The notes: a model not told the origin generated them from the sequence alone. Shown: positions 43,736 through 56,004, numbered from the stretch's first letter. The stretch: DNA of 64,000 nt from Burkholderia pseudomultivorans (GCF_902499075.1 NZ_CABVPP010000010.1:1-64000); one strand, 5' to 3'. Translations and numbers: made by a program.

Positions 43736-43828
43736 GGGGGTATCTGTGCACGGGGGTATGTCTGATACCCCCGGAAATACCCCCAAATACCCCGGCTGTC
43801 ATGGTGAAACTTTGGCGTCGCTGGAAGT

Positions 43829-43863
43829 AAAAAACCCGCGAAGCCTTGTGCTGTCGCGGGTTT
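43829..43863 (-). terminator. ssrA terminator
   Basis: AAACCCGCGA/TCGCGGGTTT stem (43832-43841, 43854-43863) with a T-run on minus, 34 bp past the tmRNA 3' end. Confidence 0.85.
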
Positions 43864-43896
43864 CTGTACTTCCTCGGAACATCTCGGAAGGGAATT

Positions 43897-44266
43897 TGGT
43901 GGAGGCGGCGGGAATCGAACCCGCGTCCAGAAGCGCTCCACGACTAGTTCTACATGTTTAGTTCTGTCTTTTGATTTAACCGCAGCGACGCGGACGAACA
44001 CGCTGCGCTACGGCGATTCGCTAGGTTTTCGACCCTGGCGTCGCGACGCCGACAGGGCTTAACTGACGTATATGACCTCTGGCGGTATTGCTACCGGTCT
44101 TGCGACTCTAGCCCGTCAGTGAACTAGGCAGAGGACGGCGGCCCTTAGGCTGCCAGTGCGAACGTATCGTCGTTTGCAGTTACGATTTTCCCATTGATTA
44201 ACGAGGTGACGGGTCCTCGACATGCCCTAGCCGCTTCACAACCCCTGTCGAAACCAGGTCGCCCCC
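43897..44266 (-). ncRNA. ssrA: tmRNA (ssrA)
   Basis: The 5' end GGGGGCGACCTGGTTTCGAC at 44266 pairs with the 3' acceptor GCCTCC followed by an encoded ACCA ending at 43897. A T-arm GCGGGTTCGATTCCCGC is present. The tag reading frame at 44145-44177 (minus) reads ANDDTFALAA then TAA. With SmpB it rescues ribosomes stalled on non-stop mRNAs and tags the products for proteolysis. Total about 370 nt, one-piece form. It is followed by a hairpin terminator and flanked downstream by the iteron-bounded element. Confidence 0.96.
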
Positions 44267-44283
44267 GCGGATAAGATCTAGCA

Positions 44284-45000
44284 TTATAGCCCAACATCGC
44301 GCAGCAGTTCGCGCAACTGCTGCGTCGTGTCGACGAGGTGCTGCGCCTGCCAGTCGCCCGGCGCGGCGCCGTCGCCGCAGTAACCGTACGCGGCCGCGAC
44401 CGTCGCCATCCCGGCTGCGCTGCCGGCCTGGATGTCGCGCAGATCGTCGCCGACGTAGACGATGCGCTCGGGCGCCAGCGTCAGTTCGCCGGCCGCGTGC
44501 AGCAGCGGGGCCGGATGCGGCTTCGAGTGCGGCGTTGTGTCGCCCCCGACGATGCAGGCCGCGCGCGGCGCAAGGCCGAGCAAATCGACGAGCGGTGCAG
44601 TGAGCCGCATTGCCTTGTTCGTCACGATGCCCCAGCGCACGCCGCGCGCATCGAGCTCGTCGAGCACGTCGCCGATGCCGGGGAACAGCGTCGTATGCAC
44701 GCACAGGTCGGCCGCGTAGTTCGCCAGGAATTCGTCGCGCATCGCTTCGTAGCCGGGCGATTGCGGATCGATGCCGAACGCACCGCCGAGCAGGCCGCGC
44801 GCGCCGGCCGACGCGAGCCGCCGCAATGCGTCGAGCGGCGTCTCGGGCAGGCCGCGCACGCGCTGCATCTTGTTGACGGCAGCCGCCAGGTCGGGCGCCG
44901 TGTCGGCGAGCGTGCCGTCGAGGTCGAACAGCACCGCGGCGCAGTGCTGCAGGCGCGGCTCGTCGAGCACGGTCCGCGCGGGCGAGAGGAGAGTCGTCAT
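44284..45000 (-). CDS. gph: phosphoglycolate phosphatase
   Basis: 238 residues, HAD superfamily. Motif I is VLFDLDGTLADTAPD. Motif II Thr is in GIVTNKAMR, motif III Lys is in SKPHPAPLLHAA, and motif IV is VYVGDDLRDIQAGSAAGM. It dephosphorylates 2-phosphoglycolate and similar phospho-acids. It lies 13 bp after ubiG on the same strand, the normal ubiG-gph order, and 17 bp upstream of the tmRNA 5' end. Confidence 0.93.
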   Translation of the reverse strand: MTTLLSPARTVLDEPRLQHCAAVLFDLDGTLADTAPDLAAAVNKMQRVRGLPETPLDALRRLASAGARGLLGGAFGIDPQSPGYEAMRDEFLANYAADLCVHTTLFPGIGDVLDELDARGVRWGIVTNKAMRLTAPLVDLLGLAPRAACIVGGDTTPHSKPHPAPLLHAAGELTLAPERIVYVGDDLRDIQAGSAAGMATVAAAYGYCGDGAAPGDWQAQHLVDTTQQLRELLRDVGL

Positions 45001-45013
45001 GCCGGTCGGAAGG

Positions 45014-45712
45014 TCACGCGCCGCGGCGGCACGCGACCAGATAGTTGATGTCGGTGTCGTTCGACAGCGCGAAGCGCTTGCCGAGCGGGTGATAGGTGAT
45101 GCCCTTGATCTCGACGATGTGCAGATCGGTCGCGCGCACGAAGGCGGCCAGTTCCGACGGGCGGATGAAGCGCGCGTAGTCGTGCGTGCCCTTCGGCAGC
45201 ATCTGCGCGATGTACTCCGCGCCGATCACGGCGAACAGGTAGGACTTCAGGTTGCGGTTCAGCGTCGAGAAGAACACCCAGCCGCCCGGTTTCACGAGTG
45301 TCGCGCAAGCGGCGACGATGTCGGCCGGCGACGGCACGTGTTCGAGCATTTCCATGCAGGTGACGACGTCGTAGCTGCCGGGCTCGCGCGCGGCGATCGC
45401 TTCGGCGGCGATGGCCTCGTAATCGACCGAGATGCCGCTTTCGAGGCTGTGCAGATCGGCGACGCCGAGGGCTTCGGTCGACAGGTCGATGCCCTTGACC
45501 TGGGCACCGAGCCCGGCCATCGATTCGGACAGGATGCCGCCGCCGCAGCCGATGTCGAGCGCGCGCTTGCCGGCCAGATGCGCATGCGAGTCGATCCAGC
45601 CGAGCCGGACCGGGTTCAGGTCGTGCAGCGGCTTGAATTCGGCATTCGGATCCCACCACCGATGGGCGAGGTCGCTGAATTTCTGGAGTTCGTGCGGATC
45701 GGCGTTGGTCAT
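45014..45712 (-). CDS. ubiG: bifunctional 2-polyprenyl-6-hydroxyphenol/3-demethylubiquinol O-methyltransferase
   Basis: 232 residues. The N-terminal signature is [29 protein letters not shown]. The SAM motif I is [29 protein letters not shown], and [13 protein letters not shown] follows. It carries out both O-methylation steps of ubiquinone synthesis. First of a two-gene unit with gph, after the ompA terminator. Confidence 0.96.
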   Translation of the reverse strand: MTNADPHELQKFSDLAHRWWDPNAEFKPLHDLNPVRLGWIDSHAHLAGKRALDIGCGGGILSESMAGLGAQVKGIDLSTEALGVADLHSLESGISVDYEAIAAEAIAAREPGSYDVVTCMEMLEHVPSPADIVAACATLVKPGGWVFFSTLNRNLKSYLFAVIGAEYIAQMLPKGTHDYARFIRPSELAAFVRATDLHIVEIKGITYHPLGKRFALSNDTDINYLVACRRGA

Positions 45713-45810
45713 GTCGGCAAACGGGCTACGGGAGGAGGGCGGTGCAACGGTGCATCAGCCCCGAGTATATAAGAAGCGGGCGAGCGACGAAGCGGCGGCG
45801 GGCGTCAAAG

Positions 45811-45836
45811 AAAAAGCCCCGCCGGAGCGGGGCTTT
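45811..45836 (-). terminator. ompA terminator
   Basis: AAAGCCCCGC/GCGGGGCTTT stem (45813-45822, 45827-45836) followed on minus by TT then CTTTG. Confidence 0.88.
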
Positions 45837-45857
45837 GAGGCAGTCGAAAACCGCGGC

Positions 45858-46526
45858 TTACTGCGCCGGAACGGTCGTCTTCTGCACTTCTTGCGTACCG
45901 ACCACTTCGACTTCCACGCGGCGATCCGGTGCGAGGCAGGCGATCAGTTGCTTGCGGTTCTTCTGGTTGCAGCCCGTCGTGACCGGGTTGCGCTTGCCCT
46001 TGCCTTCCGTGTAGATCTTGTTGGCCGGGACACCCTTGCTGACCAGGTACGACTTCACGGCTTGAGCACGGCGCAGCGACAGGCGGTCGTTGTACTTGTC
46101 CGAACCGATGCGGTCCGTGTAACCCGTTGCGACGACCACTTCCGTGTTCATGCCTTCGATCTTCGAAGCCAGTTCGTCCAGCTTCTGCTTGCCCAGCGGC
46201 TTGAGCGTTGCCTTGTCGAAGTCGAACAGTGCGTCAGCCTGATACGTGATCTTCTGGCTCGTGATGGCCGGAGCAACCGGAGCGACCGGCGGCTGCGGTG
46301 CCTGGGCGACCAGTGCGCCATCGCACTTCGCGTTGGCGGTGGCCGGCGTCCAGAATGCGTCGCGCCAGCAGAGCTCGTTCGTGCCGTTCATCCACACCCA
46401 TTCGCCCGTGCCGTTCACCCAGTTGTCATTGACGGCTTGACGCGACGCCGGCACCGACTGTGCCGAAGCGGATGCAGCCATAACTGCGGTAGCTGCAATG
46501 AACGCGAGCTTTGAAAGTTTATTCAT
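45858..46526 (-). CDS. ompA: OmpA-family outer-membrane protein
   Basis: 222 residues. The signal peptide (about 1-23, ending ASASA) is followed by a short N-terminal domain with a Cys pair (ELCWRDAF, NAKCDG), a Pro-rich hinge (APQPPVAPVAP), and the peptidoglycan-binding OmpA domain (DALFDFDKATLKPLGKQKLDELA, VATGYTDRIGSDKYNDRLSLRRAQAVKSYL, PDRRVEVEVVG). It lacks the eight-stranded barrel of E. coli OmpA, as usual in Burkholderia. It is likely an abundant outer-membrane-to-peptidoglycan tether. The start has GAGGAG upstream. An extended -10 lies at 46603-46611. Confidence 0.93.
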   Translation of the reverse strand: MNKLSKLAFIAATAVMAASASAQSVPASRQAVNDNWVNGTGEWVWMNGTNELCWRDAFWTPATANAKCDGALVAQAPQPPVAPVAPAITSQKITYQADALFDFDKATLKPLGKQKLDELASKIEGMNTEVVVATGYTDRIGSDKYNDRLSLRRAQAVKSYLVSKGVPANKIYTEGKGKRNPVTTGCNQKNRKQLIACLAPDRRVEVEVVGTQEVQKTTVPAQ

Positions 46527-46602
46527 ATTTCTCCTCTCGAAATTGAGATTACCGCAGGTTTACTGCGAGCCTGTTGACGATGACAAGTCATACATTGCTC
46601 GA

Positions 46603-46611
46603 AGTATAACA
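46603..46611 (-). promoter_or_regulatory. ompA extended -10 promoter
   Basis: On minus, TGT-TATACT gives an extended -10 with a consensus-like hexamer, about 76 bp upstream of the ATG. No clear -35, as is common with TGn promoters. Confidence 0.55.
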
Positions 46612-46943
46612 TTGGTGCGGCACAAAAAACGCGGCGCCGCTCTGTGTAGACTTCGAGCAGCGTCTAACTTTCAGTGCGTTGGCATTTTGCCATATCGTTC
46701 CCTTCCTACGAAAAAAAATCCTCCCCACCCCAAGATCGCCTTGACGATTGTGGTGCATGCGCAACACCGGCTTGCCGCAACTTTCAGAAATTGTCAAGAG
46801 TGTGACGGGGAAATTGCGCGGGAAGCGAGGAGCGTCCATTCGCGCGCGTGACGCGGATGTGACAACGCGGCCTGCGGCGCCGCGACAGCGAGGGTCCGGC
46901 GGTGGCCGCAATTTCCGCCTTATATATAGAGAGGGGCCCCGAA

Positions 46944-46971
46944 TTGGCGGCTGATGGGCGCATGTTAGAAT
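46944..46971 (+). promoter_or_regulatory. gyrA promoter
   Basis: TTGGCG (46944-46949), 16-bp spacer ending TGT, TAGAAT (46966-46971), 73 bp before the ATG. Confidence 0.65.
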
Positions 46972-47043
46972 CTCGCGTTGCGTTGCGCATGCATCGCTCA
47001 CGCGAAAGGCGTTCCCGTCTTCGCTCCGAAAAGATACGGATAC

Positions 47044-49647
<2,604 letters not shown>

Positions 49648-49749
49648 ACGGATGAGACTATCGAGCCGCCGCAGGCGTGCCGCGCAAAGGTTTGAGCGCG
49701 GCGCGATGCGGCCGGCGAGAAACCATTCATATTTCCAAAGGGAGTGATG

Positions 49750-50349
49750 ATGCAAAAGCAATTCAAGCAACTGGTCCTGCTGGCCGCACTGGTGCCGACG
49801 TTCGCGATGGCGCAGGCGCTGTCGAATTCCGCACCGGCTGCGCCCGCGGCAGCTGCGCCGATCGACGCCGACAAGAAGGCAGCGATCAAGGATCTGCTCG
49901 ACGCGATCGACGCGCCGAAGCTCGTGTCGGCAATCGGCAACAGCGCCGAGATGCAGGCCAAGCAGCTCGTACCGGCGATCCTGTCGGACGCGCTGTCGGA
50001 GAACAAGACGCTGAACGACAAGCAGAAGCAGGCCGCCGTGCCGACGCTGCAGAAGAACGCGGTGCCGAAGCTGGTCGACGGCGCGGGCAAGGTGTTCGGT
50101 ACGCAGGCGTTCAACAACGACGCGATGCAGGCTCAGTACGACGCGTACGCGAAGTACTACAGCACGTCGGAGATCAAGGATCTGACGACGTTCTACAAGA
50201 GCCCGACGGGCCGCAAGTTCATCCAGGTCCAGGATCAGGTCGGCCGCGACGTGGTCAACGGCCTGATGCAGAAGTACATGCCGCAAGCGATCCAGGCGAC
50301 GCGCGCCCAGGCCGACAAGGAAGTCGCGGCAGTCAAGCCGGGCAAGTAA
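49750..50349 (+). CDS. DUF2059 family exported protein
   Basis: 199 residues. The signal peptide (MQKQFKQLVLLAALVPTFAMA) is followed by an Ala/Pro linker and an all-helical DUF2059 domain (AIKDLLDAIDAPKLVSAIGNSAEMQAKQL, YAKYYSTSEIKDLTTFYKSPTGRKFIQ). AGGGAG at 49739-49744 places translation at the ATG 49750, not at the GTG 49744 or ATG 49747 that directly abut the Shine-Dalgarno. Function unknown. A modest GC hairpin plus TTT at 50366-50386 may end it. Confidence 0.88.
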   Translation: MQKQFKQLVLLAALVPTFAMAQALSNSAPAAPAAAAPIDADKKAAIKDLLDAIDAPKLVSAIGNSAEMQAKQLVPAILSDALSENKTLNDKQKQAAVPTLQKNAVPKLVDGAGKVFGTQAFNNDAMQAQYDAYAKYYSTSEIKDLTTFYKSPTGRKFIQVQDQVGRDVVNGLMQKYMPQAIQATRAQADKEVAAVKPGK

Positions 50350-50414
50350 GCCGTCCGGGCACGCCCCCGGCCGTTCGGCCGGGTTTGGCGGGAGCCTGAT
50401 GACAGTGCGATAAT

Positions 50415-50442
50415 GGCCGTTTGCGCGCGAGCGCAAGCGGCC
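50415..50442 (+). promoter_or_regulatory. structured leader hairpin before serC
   Basis: GGCCGTTTGCGC-GCGA-GCGCAAGCGGCC: a 12-bp stem with one G-T pair, directly after a -10-like GATAAT (50409-50414). No T-run follows, so it is not an obvious terminator. Confidence 0.4.
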
Positions 50443-50520
50443 ATTTCCTTTCTGGCGCGGCTGATTTGCAATGACAGGCGGCGGCACGTCGCCGGTCGCG
50501 TCCCTCCCGAGGTTTTCACG

Positions 50521-51603
50521 ATGCGCGTCTTTAATTTCTCCGCCGGTCCCGCGGCGATGCCGGAAGAAGTGCTGCGGCAAGCGGCCGACGAAATGCTCGA
50601 CTGGCACGGCAGCGGCATGAGCGTGATGGAGATGAGCCATCGCGGCAAGGAATTCATGTCGATCCACGAGGCGGCGCTGACCGACCTGCGCGATCTGCTC
50701 GGCGTGCCGGCCAGCCACCGCATCCTGTTCCTGCAGGGCGGCGGCATCGCGGAGAACGCGATCGTGCCGATGAACCTGCTCGGCTCGCGCAAGACGGCCG
50801 ATTTCGTCGTCACGGGCTCGTGGTCGCAGAAGTCGTTCAACGAGGCGAAGAAGTACGGCACGCCGCATCTGGCCGCGACCGGCAGGACGCAGGACGGCTT
50901 CACGCGCGCGCCCGCCCGCGCCGAATGGCAGTTGTCCGACGATCCGGCCTACGTGCATCTGTGCACCAACGAGACGATCGACGGCGTCGAGACGTTCGAG
51001 ATTCCCGACCTCGGCGACGTGCCGCTCGTCGCGGACGTGTCGTCGCACATCCTGTCGCGCCCGATGGACGTCGCGAAGTACGGCGTGCTGTTCGGCGGCG
51101 CGCAGAAGAACATCGGGATGGCCGGCGTGACGCTCGTGATCGTCCGCGAGGACCTGCTCGAGCGCGCGCTGTCGATCTGTCCGTCGGCGTTCGAATGGAA
51201 GACCATCGCTGCCAACAATTCGCTGTACAACACGCCGCCCACCTATGCGATCTACATCGCGGGCCTCGTGTTCCAGTGGCTGAAGCGGCAGGGCGGGCTC
51301 GAAGCGATCGAGGCCCGCAACATCGAAAAGGCGAAGCTGCTCTACGACACGATCGACGCGAGCAGCTTCTATCTGAACAAGGTCGAGCCGGCGGCGCGTT
51401 CGCGGATGAACGTGCCCTTTTTCCTGGCCGACGAAACGCGCAACGAAGACTTCCTTGCCGGCGCAAAGGCGCGCGGGCTGCTGCAGCTGAAGGGCCACAA
51501 GTCCGTCGGCGGCATGCGGGCGTCGATCTACAACGCGGTGCCGCTCGAGGGCGTGAAGGCGCTCGTCGAGTACATGAAGGACTTCGAGCAGCGCGGCGCC
51601 TGA
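50521..51603 (+). CDS. serC: phosphoserine aminotransferase
   Basis: 360 residues. [18 protein letters not shown] starts the fold. The PLP lysine is in [16 protein letters not shown], and the C-terminal signature is [17 protein letters not shown]. It makes 3-phosphoserine for serine and participates in pyridoxal phosphate synthesis. It heads the run serC-pheA-tyrA-aroA-cmk-rpsA; pheA follows after 33 bp. Confidence 0.97.
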   Translation: MRVFNFSAGPAAMPEEVLRQAADEMLDWHGSGMSVMEMSHRGKEFMSIHEAALTDLRDLLGVPASHRILFLQGGGIAENAIVPMNLLGSRKTADFVVTGSWSQKSFNEAKKYGTPHLAATGRTQDGFTRAPARAEWQLSDDPAYVHLCTNETIDGVETFEIPDLGDVPLVADVSSHILSRPMDVAKYGVLFGGAQKNIGMAGVTLVIVREDLLERALSICPSAFEWKTIAANNSLYNTPPTYAIYIAGLVFQWLKRQGGLEAIEARNIEKAKLLYDTIDASSFYLNKVEPAARSRMNVPFFLADETRNEDFLAGAKARGLLQLKGHKSVGGMRASIYNAVPLEGVKALVEYMKDFEQRGA

Positions 51604-51636
51604 CGGCGGCGCTGTTCAAACAGCACGGCAAAACGC

Positions 51637-52719
51637 ATGGACGACGAACTGAATTCCCGCCTCAAACCGCTGCGCGACCGCATCGACGCGATCGACGCGC
51701 AGCTGATCTCGCTGCTGAACCAGCGCGCCGCGGTGGCGCTGGAAGTGGGCGAGGTCAAGAAGCATTTCAACGCGCCGGTGTTCCGGCCGGAGCGCGAGCT
51801 GCAGGTGATCGCGCGCCTGCAGGACATGAGCGCGGGCCCGCTTGCGGGCGAGCACATCAGCGCGATCTGGCGCGAGATCATGGCCGCGAGCCGCGCGCTC
51901 GAGCAGACGATCCACGTTGCGTTCCTCGGGCCGGTCGGCACGTACAGCGAACAGGCGATGTTCGAGTATTTCGGCCAGTCGATCGAGGGGCTGCCGTGTC
52001 CGTCGATCGACGAGGTGTTCCGCTCGGTCGAGGCTGGGGCCGCCGCGTTCGGCGTCGCGCCGGTCGAGAATTCGACCGAGGGCGCCGTGTCGCGCACGCT
52101 CGATCTGCTGTTGCAGACGCAGCTGCTGATCAGCGGCGAGTTCGCGCTGCCGATCCATCACAACCTGCTGACGCTGAACGGCTCGCTCGACGGCGTGACG
52201 CGCGTCTGCGCCCATGCGCAGGCGCTCGCGCAGTGCCAGCAGTGGCTCGCGGCGAATGCGCCGCAGCTCGAGCGGCAGGCCGTGTCGAGCAACGCCGAGG
52301 CCGCGCGCCTCGCGGCGGCCGATCCGTCCATCGCGGCGATCGCCGGCGATCGCGCGGCCGCGCACTACGGGCTGCAGATCGCGTTCTCGCTGATCCAGGA
52401 CGATCCGCACAACCGCACGCGCTTCGTGATCATCGGCAAGCAGCCGGCCGGGCCGAGCGGGAACGACCAGACGTCGCTGATCGTGTCGGTGAAGAACGAG
52501 CCGGGCGCGGTGTTCAAGCTGCTCGAGCCGCTCGCGCGGCACGGCGTGTCGATGACGCGCTTCGAGTCGCGTCCGGCGCGCGTCGGCACGTGGGAGTACT
52601 ACTTCTACATCGACATCGAGGGGCACCGGGACGATGCGCCGGTCGTGGCCGCGCTCGCGGAGCTCGGCCAGAAGGCCGCGTTCCTGAAGATACTCGGTTC
52701 GTATCCGCGCGCGCGCTGA
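51637..52719 (+). CDS. pheA: chorismate mutase/prephenate dehydratase (P-protein)
   Basis: 360 residues. The N-terminal AroQ mutase is about 1-90 (LRDRIDAIDAQLISLLNQRAAVALEVGEVKK). The dehydratase is about 93-275 (VAFLGPVGTYSEQAM, GVAPVENSTEGAV, and NRTRFVII at the catalytic Thr). The ACT domain is about 283-360 (SLIVSVKNEPGAVFKLLEPLARHGVSMTRFESRPAR), which carries the Phe-binding ESRP motif, so feedback inhibition is expected. It makes phenylpyruvate from chorismate. Confidence 0.97.
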   Translation: MDDELNSRLKPLRDRIDAIDAQLISLLNQRAAVALEVGEVKKHFNAPVFRPERELQVIARLQDMSAGPLAGEHISAIWREIMAASRALEQTIHVAFLGPVGTYSEQAMFEYFGQSIEGLPCPSIDEVFRSVEAGAAAFGVAPVENSTEGAVSRTLDLLLQTQLLISGEFALPIHHNLLTLNGSLDGVTRVCAHAQALAQCQQWLAANAPQLERQAVSSNAEAARLAAADPSIAAIAGDRAAAHYGLQIAFSLIQDDPHNRTRFVIIGKQPAGPSGNDQTSLIVSVKNEPGAVFKLLEPLARHGVSMTRFESRPARVGTWEYYFYIDIEGHRDDAPVVAALAELGQKAAFLKILGSYPRAR

Positions 52720-52918
52720 CCGCGCGACGGCTTCATCGCGCGGCGCGCACGCATCGCGGCGATGCGGGCAGGGCGGGGCGGCCGGTGGATCGGCCAGCGC
52801 TGCCTGAGGCGGGTTCGGGCGGCATCCGGCGCAGCGCGCGCGGGGTGCGGGCCCGTGGCCCGGGATCTGGAATTCCGTGCGTGAGGCTTCGGCCCGCGTG
52901 CGTCACTTGGCTCTTGTC

Positions 52919-53845
52919 GTGTCAGGCTTTGCATTCAACAAACTGGTCATTTTCGGCGTCGGCCTGATCGGCGGATCGCTGGCCCGCGCGCTGCGCGAGC
53001 GCGCGCCGGGCGGCGCGGGCGAGATCGTCGGCGTCGGCCGTTCGCGCGCGTCGATCGAGCATGCGCTGTCGCTCGGCGTGATCGATCGCGCGGCGTCGCT
53101 CGACGACGACGCGCAGTTGCGCGCCGCGCTCGCCGGCGCCGATCTCGTGCTGCTGGCCGCGCCGGTCGCGCAGACCGGGCCGCTGCTCGCGCGCATCGTG
53201 CCGTGGCTCGACGACGCGACGATCGTCACCGATGCGGGCAGCACCAAGTCCGACGTTGTCGCGGCGGCGCGCGAAGCGCTCGGCGCGCGGATCGCGCAGT
53301 TCGTGCCCGGGCACCCGATCGCCGGGCGCGAATCGAGCGGCGTCGAGGCCGCGCTGCCGGACCTCTACGTCGGTCGCAACGTCGTGCTGTGCCCGCTGCC
53401 GGAGAACGCGCCCGAGTCGGTCGCGCGGATCGACGCGATGTGGCGCGCGACCGGCGCCGACGTGCGCACGATGAGCACGGCGCAGCACGATCGCGTGTTC
53501 GCGTCGGTCAGCCATCTGCCGCACGTGCTGTCGTTCGCGCTCGTCGAGCAGATCCTCGGCGAGGCCGATGCCGAACTGAAGTTCTCGTATGCGGCCGGCG
53601 GTTTCCGCGATTTCACGCGCATCGCGGCGTCGAGCCCGGAAATGTGGCGCGACGTGTGCGTCGCGAACCGCGCGGCGCTGCTCGACGAGCTCGACAGCTA
53701 TACGCGCGTGCTCGCGCGCTTGCGCGACGCGATCGACGCCGGCGACGGCGCGGCCCTCGAAGCCGTGTTCGCGCGCTCGCGCGCGGCCCGCAAGGCGTGG
53801 CAGGAGCGCGGCGGCCAGCCCGCTGCCGAACCCGTCAAGAAATAA
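52919..53845 (+). CDS. tyrA: prephenate dehydrogenase
   Basis: 308 residues from a GTG start at 52919 ([20 protein letters not shown]). A GTG at 52877 is also in frame, but the extra residues are not family-like. The NAD motif is [13 protein letters not shown]. Catalytic residues are seen in [28 protein letters not shown] and [12 protein letters not shown]. It converts prephenate to 4-hydroxyphenylpyruvate. The 199-bp gap before it holds no aminotransferase (hisC), which sits between pheA and tyrA in some relatives. Confidence 0.94.
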   Translation: MSGFAFNKLVIFGVGLIGGSLARALRERAPGGAGEIVGVGRSRASIEHALSLGVIDRAASLDDDAQLRAALAGADLVLLAAPVAQTGPLLARIVPWLDDATIVTDAGSTKSDVVAAAREALGARIAQFVPGHPIAGRESSGVEAALPDLYVGRNVVLCPLPENAPESVARIDAMWRATGADVRTMSTAQHDRVFASVSHLPHVLSFALVEQILGEADAELKFSYAAGGFRDFTRIAASSPEMWRDVCVANRAALLDELDSYTRVLARLRDAIDAGDGAALEAVFARSRAARKAWQERGGQPAAEPVKK

Positions 53846-53858
53846 CAGGACGATTCCC

Positions 53859-55163
53859 ATGGACTATCTCGATCTCGGCCCGTACTCCAGCGCATCGGGC
53901 ACCGTGCGCCTGCCCGGCTCGAAGAGCATCTCGAACCGCGTGCTGCTGCTCGCGGCGCTTTCCGAAGGCGACACGACGATCACGAACCTGCTCGACTCCG
54001 ACGACACGCGCGTGATGCTCGACGCGCTCGGCAAGCTCGGCGTGAAGCTCGCGCGCGACGGCGACACCTGCGTCGTCACCGGCACGCGCGGCGCGTTCAC
54101 CGCGAAGACGGCCGACCTGTTCCTCGGCAACGCGGGCACGGCCGTGCGTCCGCTGACGGCCGCGCTCGCGGTGAACGGCGGCGACTATCGCGTGCATGGC
54201 GTGCCGCGCATGCACGAGCGGCCGATCGGCGACCTCGTCGACGGGCTGCGGCAGATCGGCGCGCAGATCGACTACGAGCAGAACGAAGGCTATCCGCCGC
54301 TGCGGATCAAGCCCGCGACGATCTCGGTCGACGCGCCGATCCGCGTGCGCGGCGACGTGTCGAGTCAGTTCCTCACGGCGCTGCTGATGACGCTGCCGCT
54401 CGTGAAGGCGAAGGACGGCAAGAGCGTCGTCGAGATCGACGGCGAGCTGATTTCGAAGCCGTACATCGACATCACGATCCGGCTGATGGAGCGCTTCGGC
54501 GTGAACGTCGAGCGCGACGGCTGGCAGCGCTTCGTCGTGCCGGCCGGCGTGCGCTACCGCTCGCCCGGGCGGATCATGGTCGAGGGCGATGCGTCGTCCG
54601 CGTCGTACTTCCTTGCGGCGGGCGCGCTCGGCGGCGGCCCGCTGCGCGTCGAGGGCGTGGGGCGCGCGAGCATCCAGGGCGATGTCGGTTTCGCGAACGC
54701 GCTGATGCAGATGGGCGCGAACGTGACGATGGGCGACGACTGGATCGAGGTGCGCGGTATCGGCCACGACCACGGCAAGCTCGAACCGATCGACATGGAT
54801 TTCAACCTGATCCCCGACGCGGCGATGACGATCGCGGTCGCGGCGCTGTTCGCGAGCGGCACCAGCACGCTGCGCAATATCGCGAGCTGGCGCGTGAAGG
54901 AGACCGACCGCATCGCCGCGATGGCGACCGAGCTGCGCAAGGTCGGCGCGACCGTCGAGGAGGGGCCCGACTATCTCGTCGTCACGCCGCCGCCGGCGCT
55001 CACGCCGAACGCGGCGATCGACACCTACGACGATCACCGGATGGCGATGTGCTTCTCGCTTGTCAGCCTGGGCGGCGTGCCCGTGCGCATCAACGATCCG
55101 AAGTGCGTCGGCAAGACGTTCCCCGACTATTTCGACCGCTTCGCCGCGCTCGCGAAGGCCTGA
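53859..55163 (+). CDS. aroA: 5-enolpyruvylshikimate-3-phosphate synthase
   Basis: 434 residues, class [21 protein letters not shown] binds shikimate-3-phosphate, and [14 protein letters not shown] with [14 protein letters not shown] is the conserved loop. The catalytic acid is in [11 protein letters not shown], and [12 protein letters not shown] is near the C-terminus. It starts 13 bp after tyrA and ends 12 bp before cmk. This enzyme is the glyphosate target; the sensitive Gly/Ala and Pro loop is of the standard class I type. Confidence 0.97.
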   Translation: MDYLDLGPYSSASGTVRLPGSKSISNRVLLLAALSEGDTTITNLLDSDDTRVMLDALGKLGVKLARDGDTCVVTGTRGAFTAKTADLFLGNAGTAVRPLTAALAVNGGDYRVHGVPRMHERPIGDLVDGLRQIGAQIDYEQNEGYPPLRIKPATISVDAPIRVRGDVSSQFLTALLMTLPLVKAKDGKSVVEIDGELISKPYIDITIRLMERFGVNVERDGWQRFVVPAGVRYRSPGRIMVEGDASSASYFLAAGALGGGPLRVEGVGRASIQGDVGFANALMQMGANVTMGDDWIEVRGIGHDHGKLEPIDMDFNLIPDAAMTIAVAALFASGTSTLRNIASWRVKETDRIAAMATELRKVGATVEEGPDYLVVTPPPALTPNAAIDTYDDHRMAMCFSLVSLGGVPVRINDPKCVGKTFPDYFDRFAALAKA

Positions 55164-55175
55164 CCGACTGACCTG

Positions 55176-55862
55176 ATGAAATCGACCCGACCCTTTCACC
55201 CGACTCCCGTCATCACGATCGACGGCCCCACCGCCTCCGGCAAGGGCACCGTCGCGGCGCTCGTCGCCGCGCACCTCGGCTTCCACCTGCTCGACAGCGG
55301 CGCGCTGTACCGTCTCGCGGCGCTCGCGAGCGTGCGGTACGACATCGCGGCGGAAGACATCGACGCCCTTGTGAAGCTGATCGACGATCTCCATATCACG
55401 TTTCGCGAAGGCTGCGCGCAGCTCGACGGCGTCGACGTGTCGAACGAGATCCGCGCGGAGGCGATCGGCAACCGCGCGTCGGCGATCGCAGTGCACGGCC
55501 CCGTGCGCGCCGCGCTGGTCGCGCGCCAGCGCGCGTTCCGCAAGACGCCGGGCCTCGTCGCCGACGGCCGCGACATGGGCACGGTGATCTTCCCGGACGC
55601 CGGGCTGAAGGTGTTCCTGACGGCCAGCGCGGAGGCGCGCGCGGCCAGACGGCATAAGCAATTGATGCAAAAAGGTTTTTCTGCTAATATAGATGACTTG
55701 CTCCGGGATCTTCGTGAACGTGACGCGCGCGACAGCAATCGCGCGGCCGCGCCGCTGAAGCCTGCGGCAGATGCGAGGCTGCTCGATACGTCGGCGCTTT
55801 CGGTCGACCAGGCGGTCGACCAGGTGCTGCAGTGGTACCGGGCGCTTGGCCAGCCTGCCTGA
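55176..55862 (+). CDS. cmk: cytidylate kinase
   Basis: 228 residues. P-loop [34 protein letters not shown], and the family motif [26 protein letters not shown]. It phosphorylates CMP and dCMP. An internal promoter for rpsA lies at codons near 163-171 (55662-55690), in a locally AT-rich patch. Confidence 0.97.
   Translation: MKSTRPFHPTPVITIDGPTASGKGTVAALVAAHLGFHLLDSGALYRLAALASVRYDIAAEDIDALVKLIDDLHITFREGCAQLDGVDVSNEIRAEAIGNRASAIAVHGPVRAALVARQRAFRKTPGLVADGRDMGTVIFPDAGLKVFLTASAEARAARRHKQLMQKGFSANIDDLLRDLRERDARDSNRAAAPLKPAADARLLDTSALSVDQAVDQVLQWYRALGQPA
55662..55690 (+). promoter_or_regulatory. internal rpsA promoter within cmk
   Basis: TTGATG (55662-55667), 17-bp spacer ending TGC, TAATAT (55685-55690). 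This combines -35, extended TGn and -10. It predicts a transcript with a 300-nt leader to rpsA. The AT-rich codons here stand out from the rest of the gene. Confidence 0.7.
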
Positions 55863-56004
55863 GAAGGCGGGCAGCGGTAGGTGCTCCGCGTCGCAAGCGC
55901 GAAGCGTGTTTTGAACCCTTAACCCCGTGTGGACTTCGATCTGGCCCTTTCAGCCTGCCATTCCGGCCGGCGTGGCACAGCGATCCATGCACAATCAGAT
56001 TTTT

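Larger units (their letters stand above)
42388..43793. mobile_element. probable decayed integrative element adjacent to ssrA
   Basis: The interval is bounded by related iterons. GTACCCCC plus ATACCCCC lie at 42388-42409, and five copies of ATACCCC(C)/GGGGGTAT lie at 43736-43793. Both ends share the context GAAATACCCCCAAA. Inside is a sigma-like 253-aa gene, a repeat-rich stretch and a 66-aa ORF starting MPLTDT, a common start of P4-type integrases. Base composition is visibly lower in GC than the flanks. tmRNA 3' ends are classic integration sites. No duplicated ssrA end is seen in this window, so boundaries are not proven. Confidence 0.4.
46527..47043. other. divergent ompA/gyrA regulatory region
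   Basis: 517 bp without a gene. It holds the ompA leader (about 70 nt) and promoter on minus, and the gyrA promoter with a leader of about 65 nt on plus. Long A-tracts at 46720-46728 stand out. No terminator is needed, as both genes read outward. Confidence 0.6.

Noticed and set aside
52720-52918. Missing hisC-like aminotransferase between pheA and tyrA
   Set aside because: Some relatives carry one there, but I cannot show it was lost from this strain; the gap has no relic.
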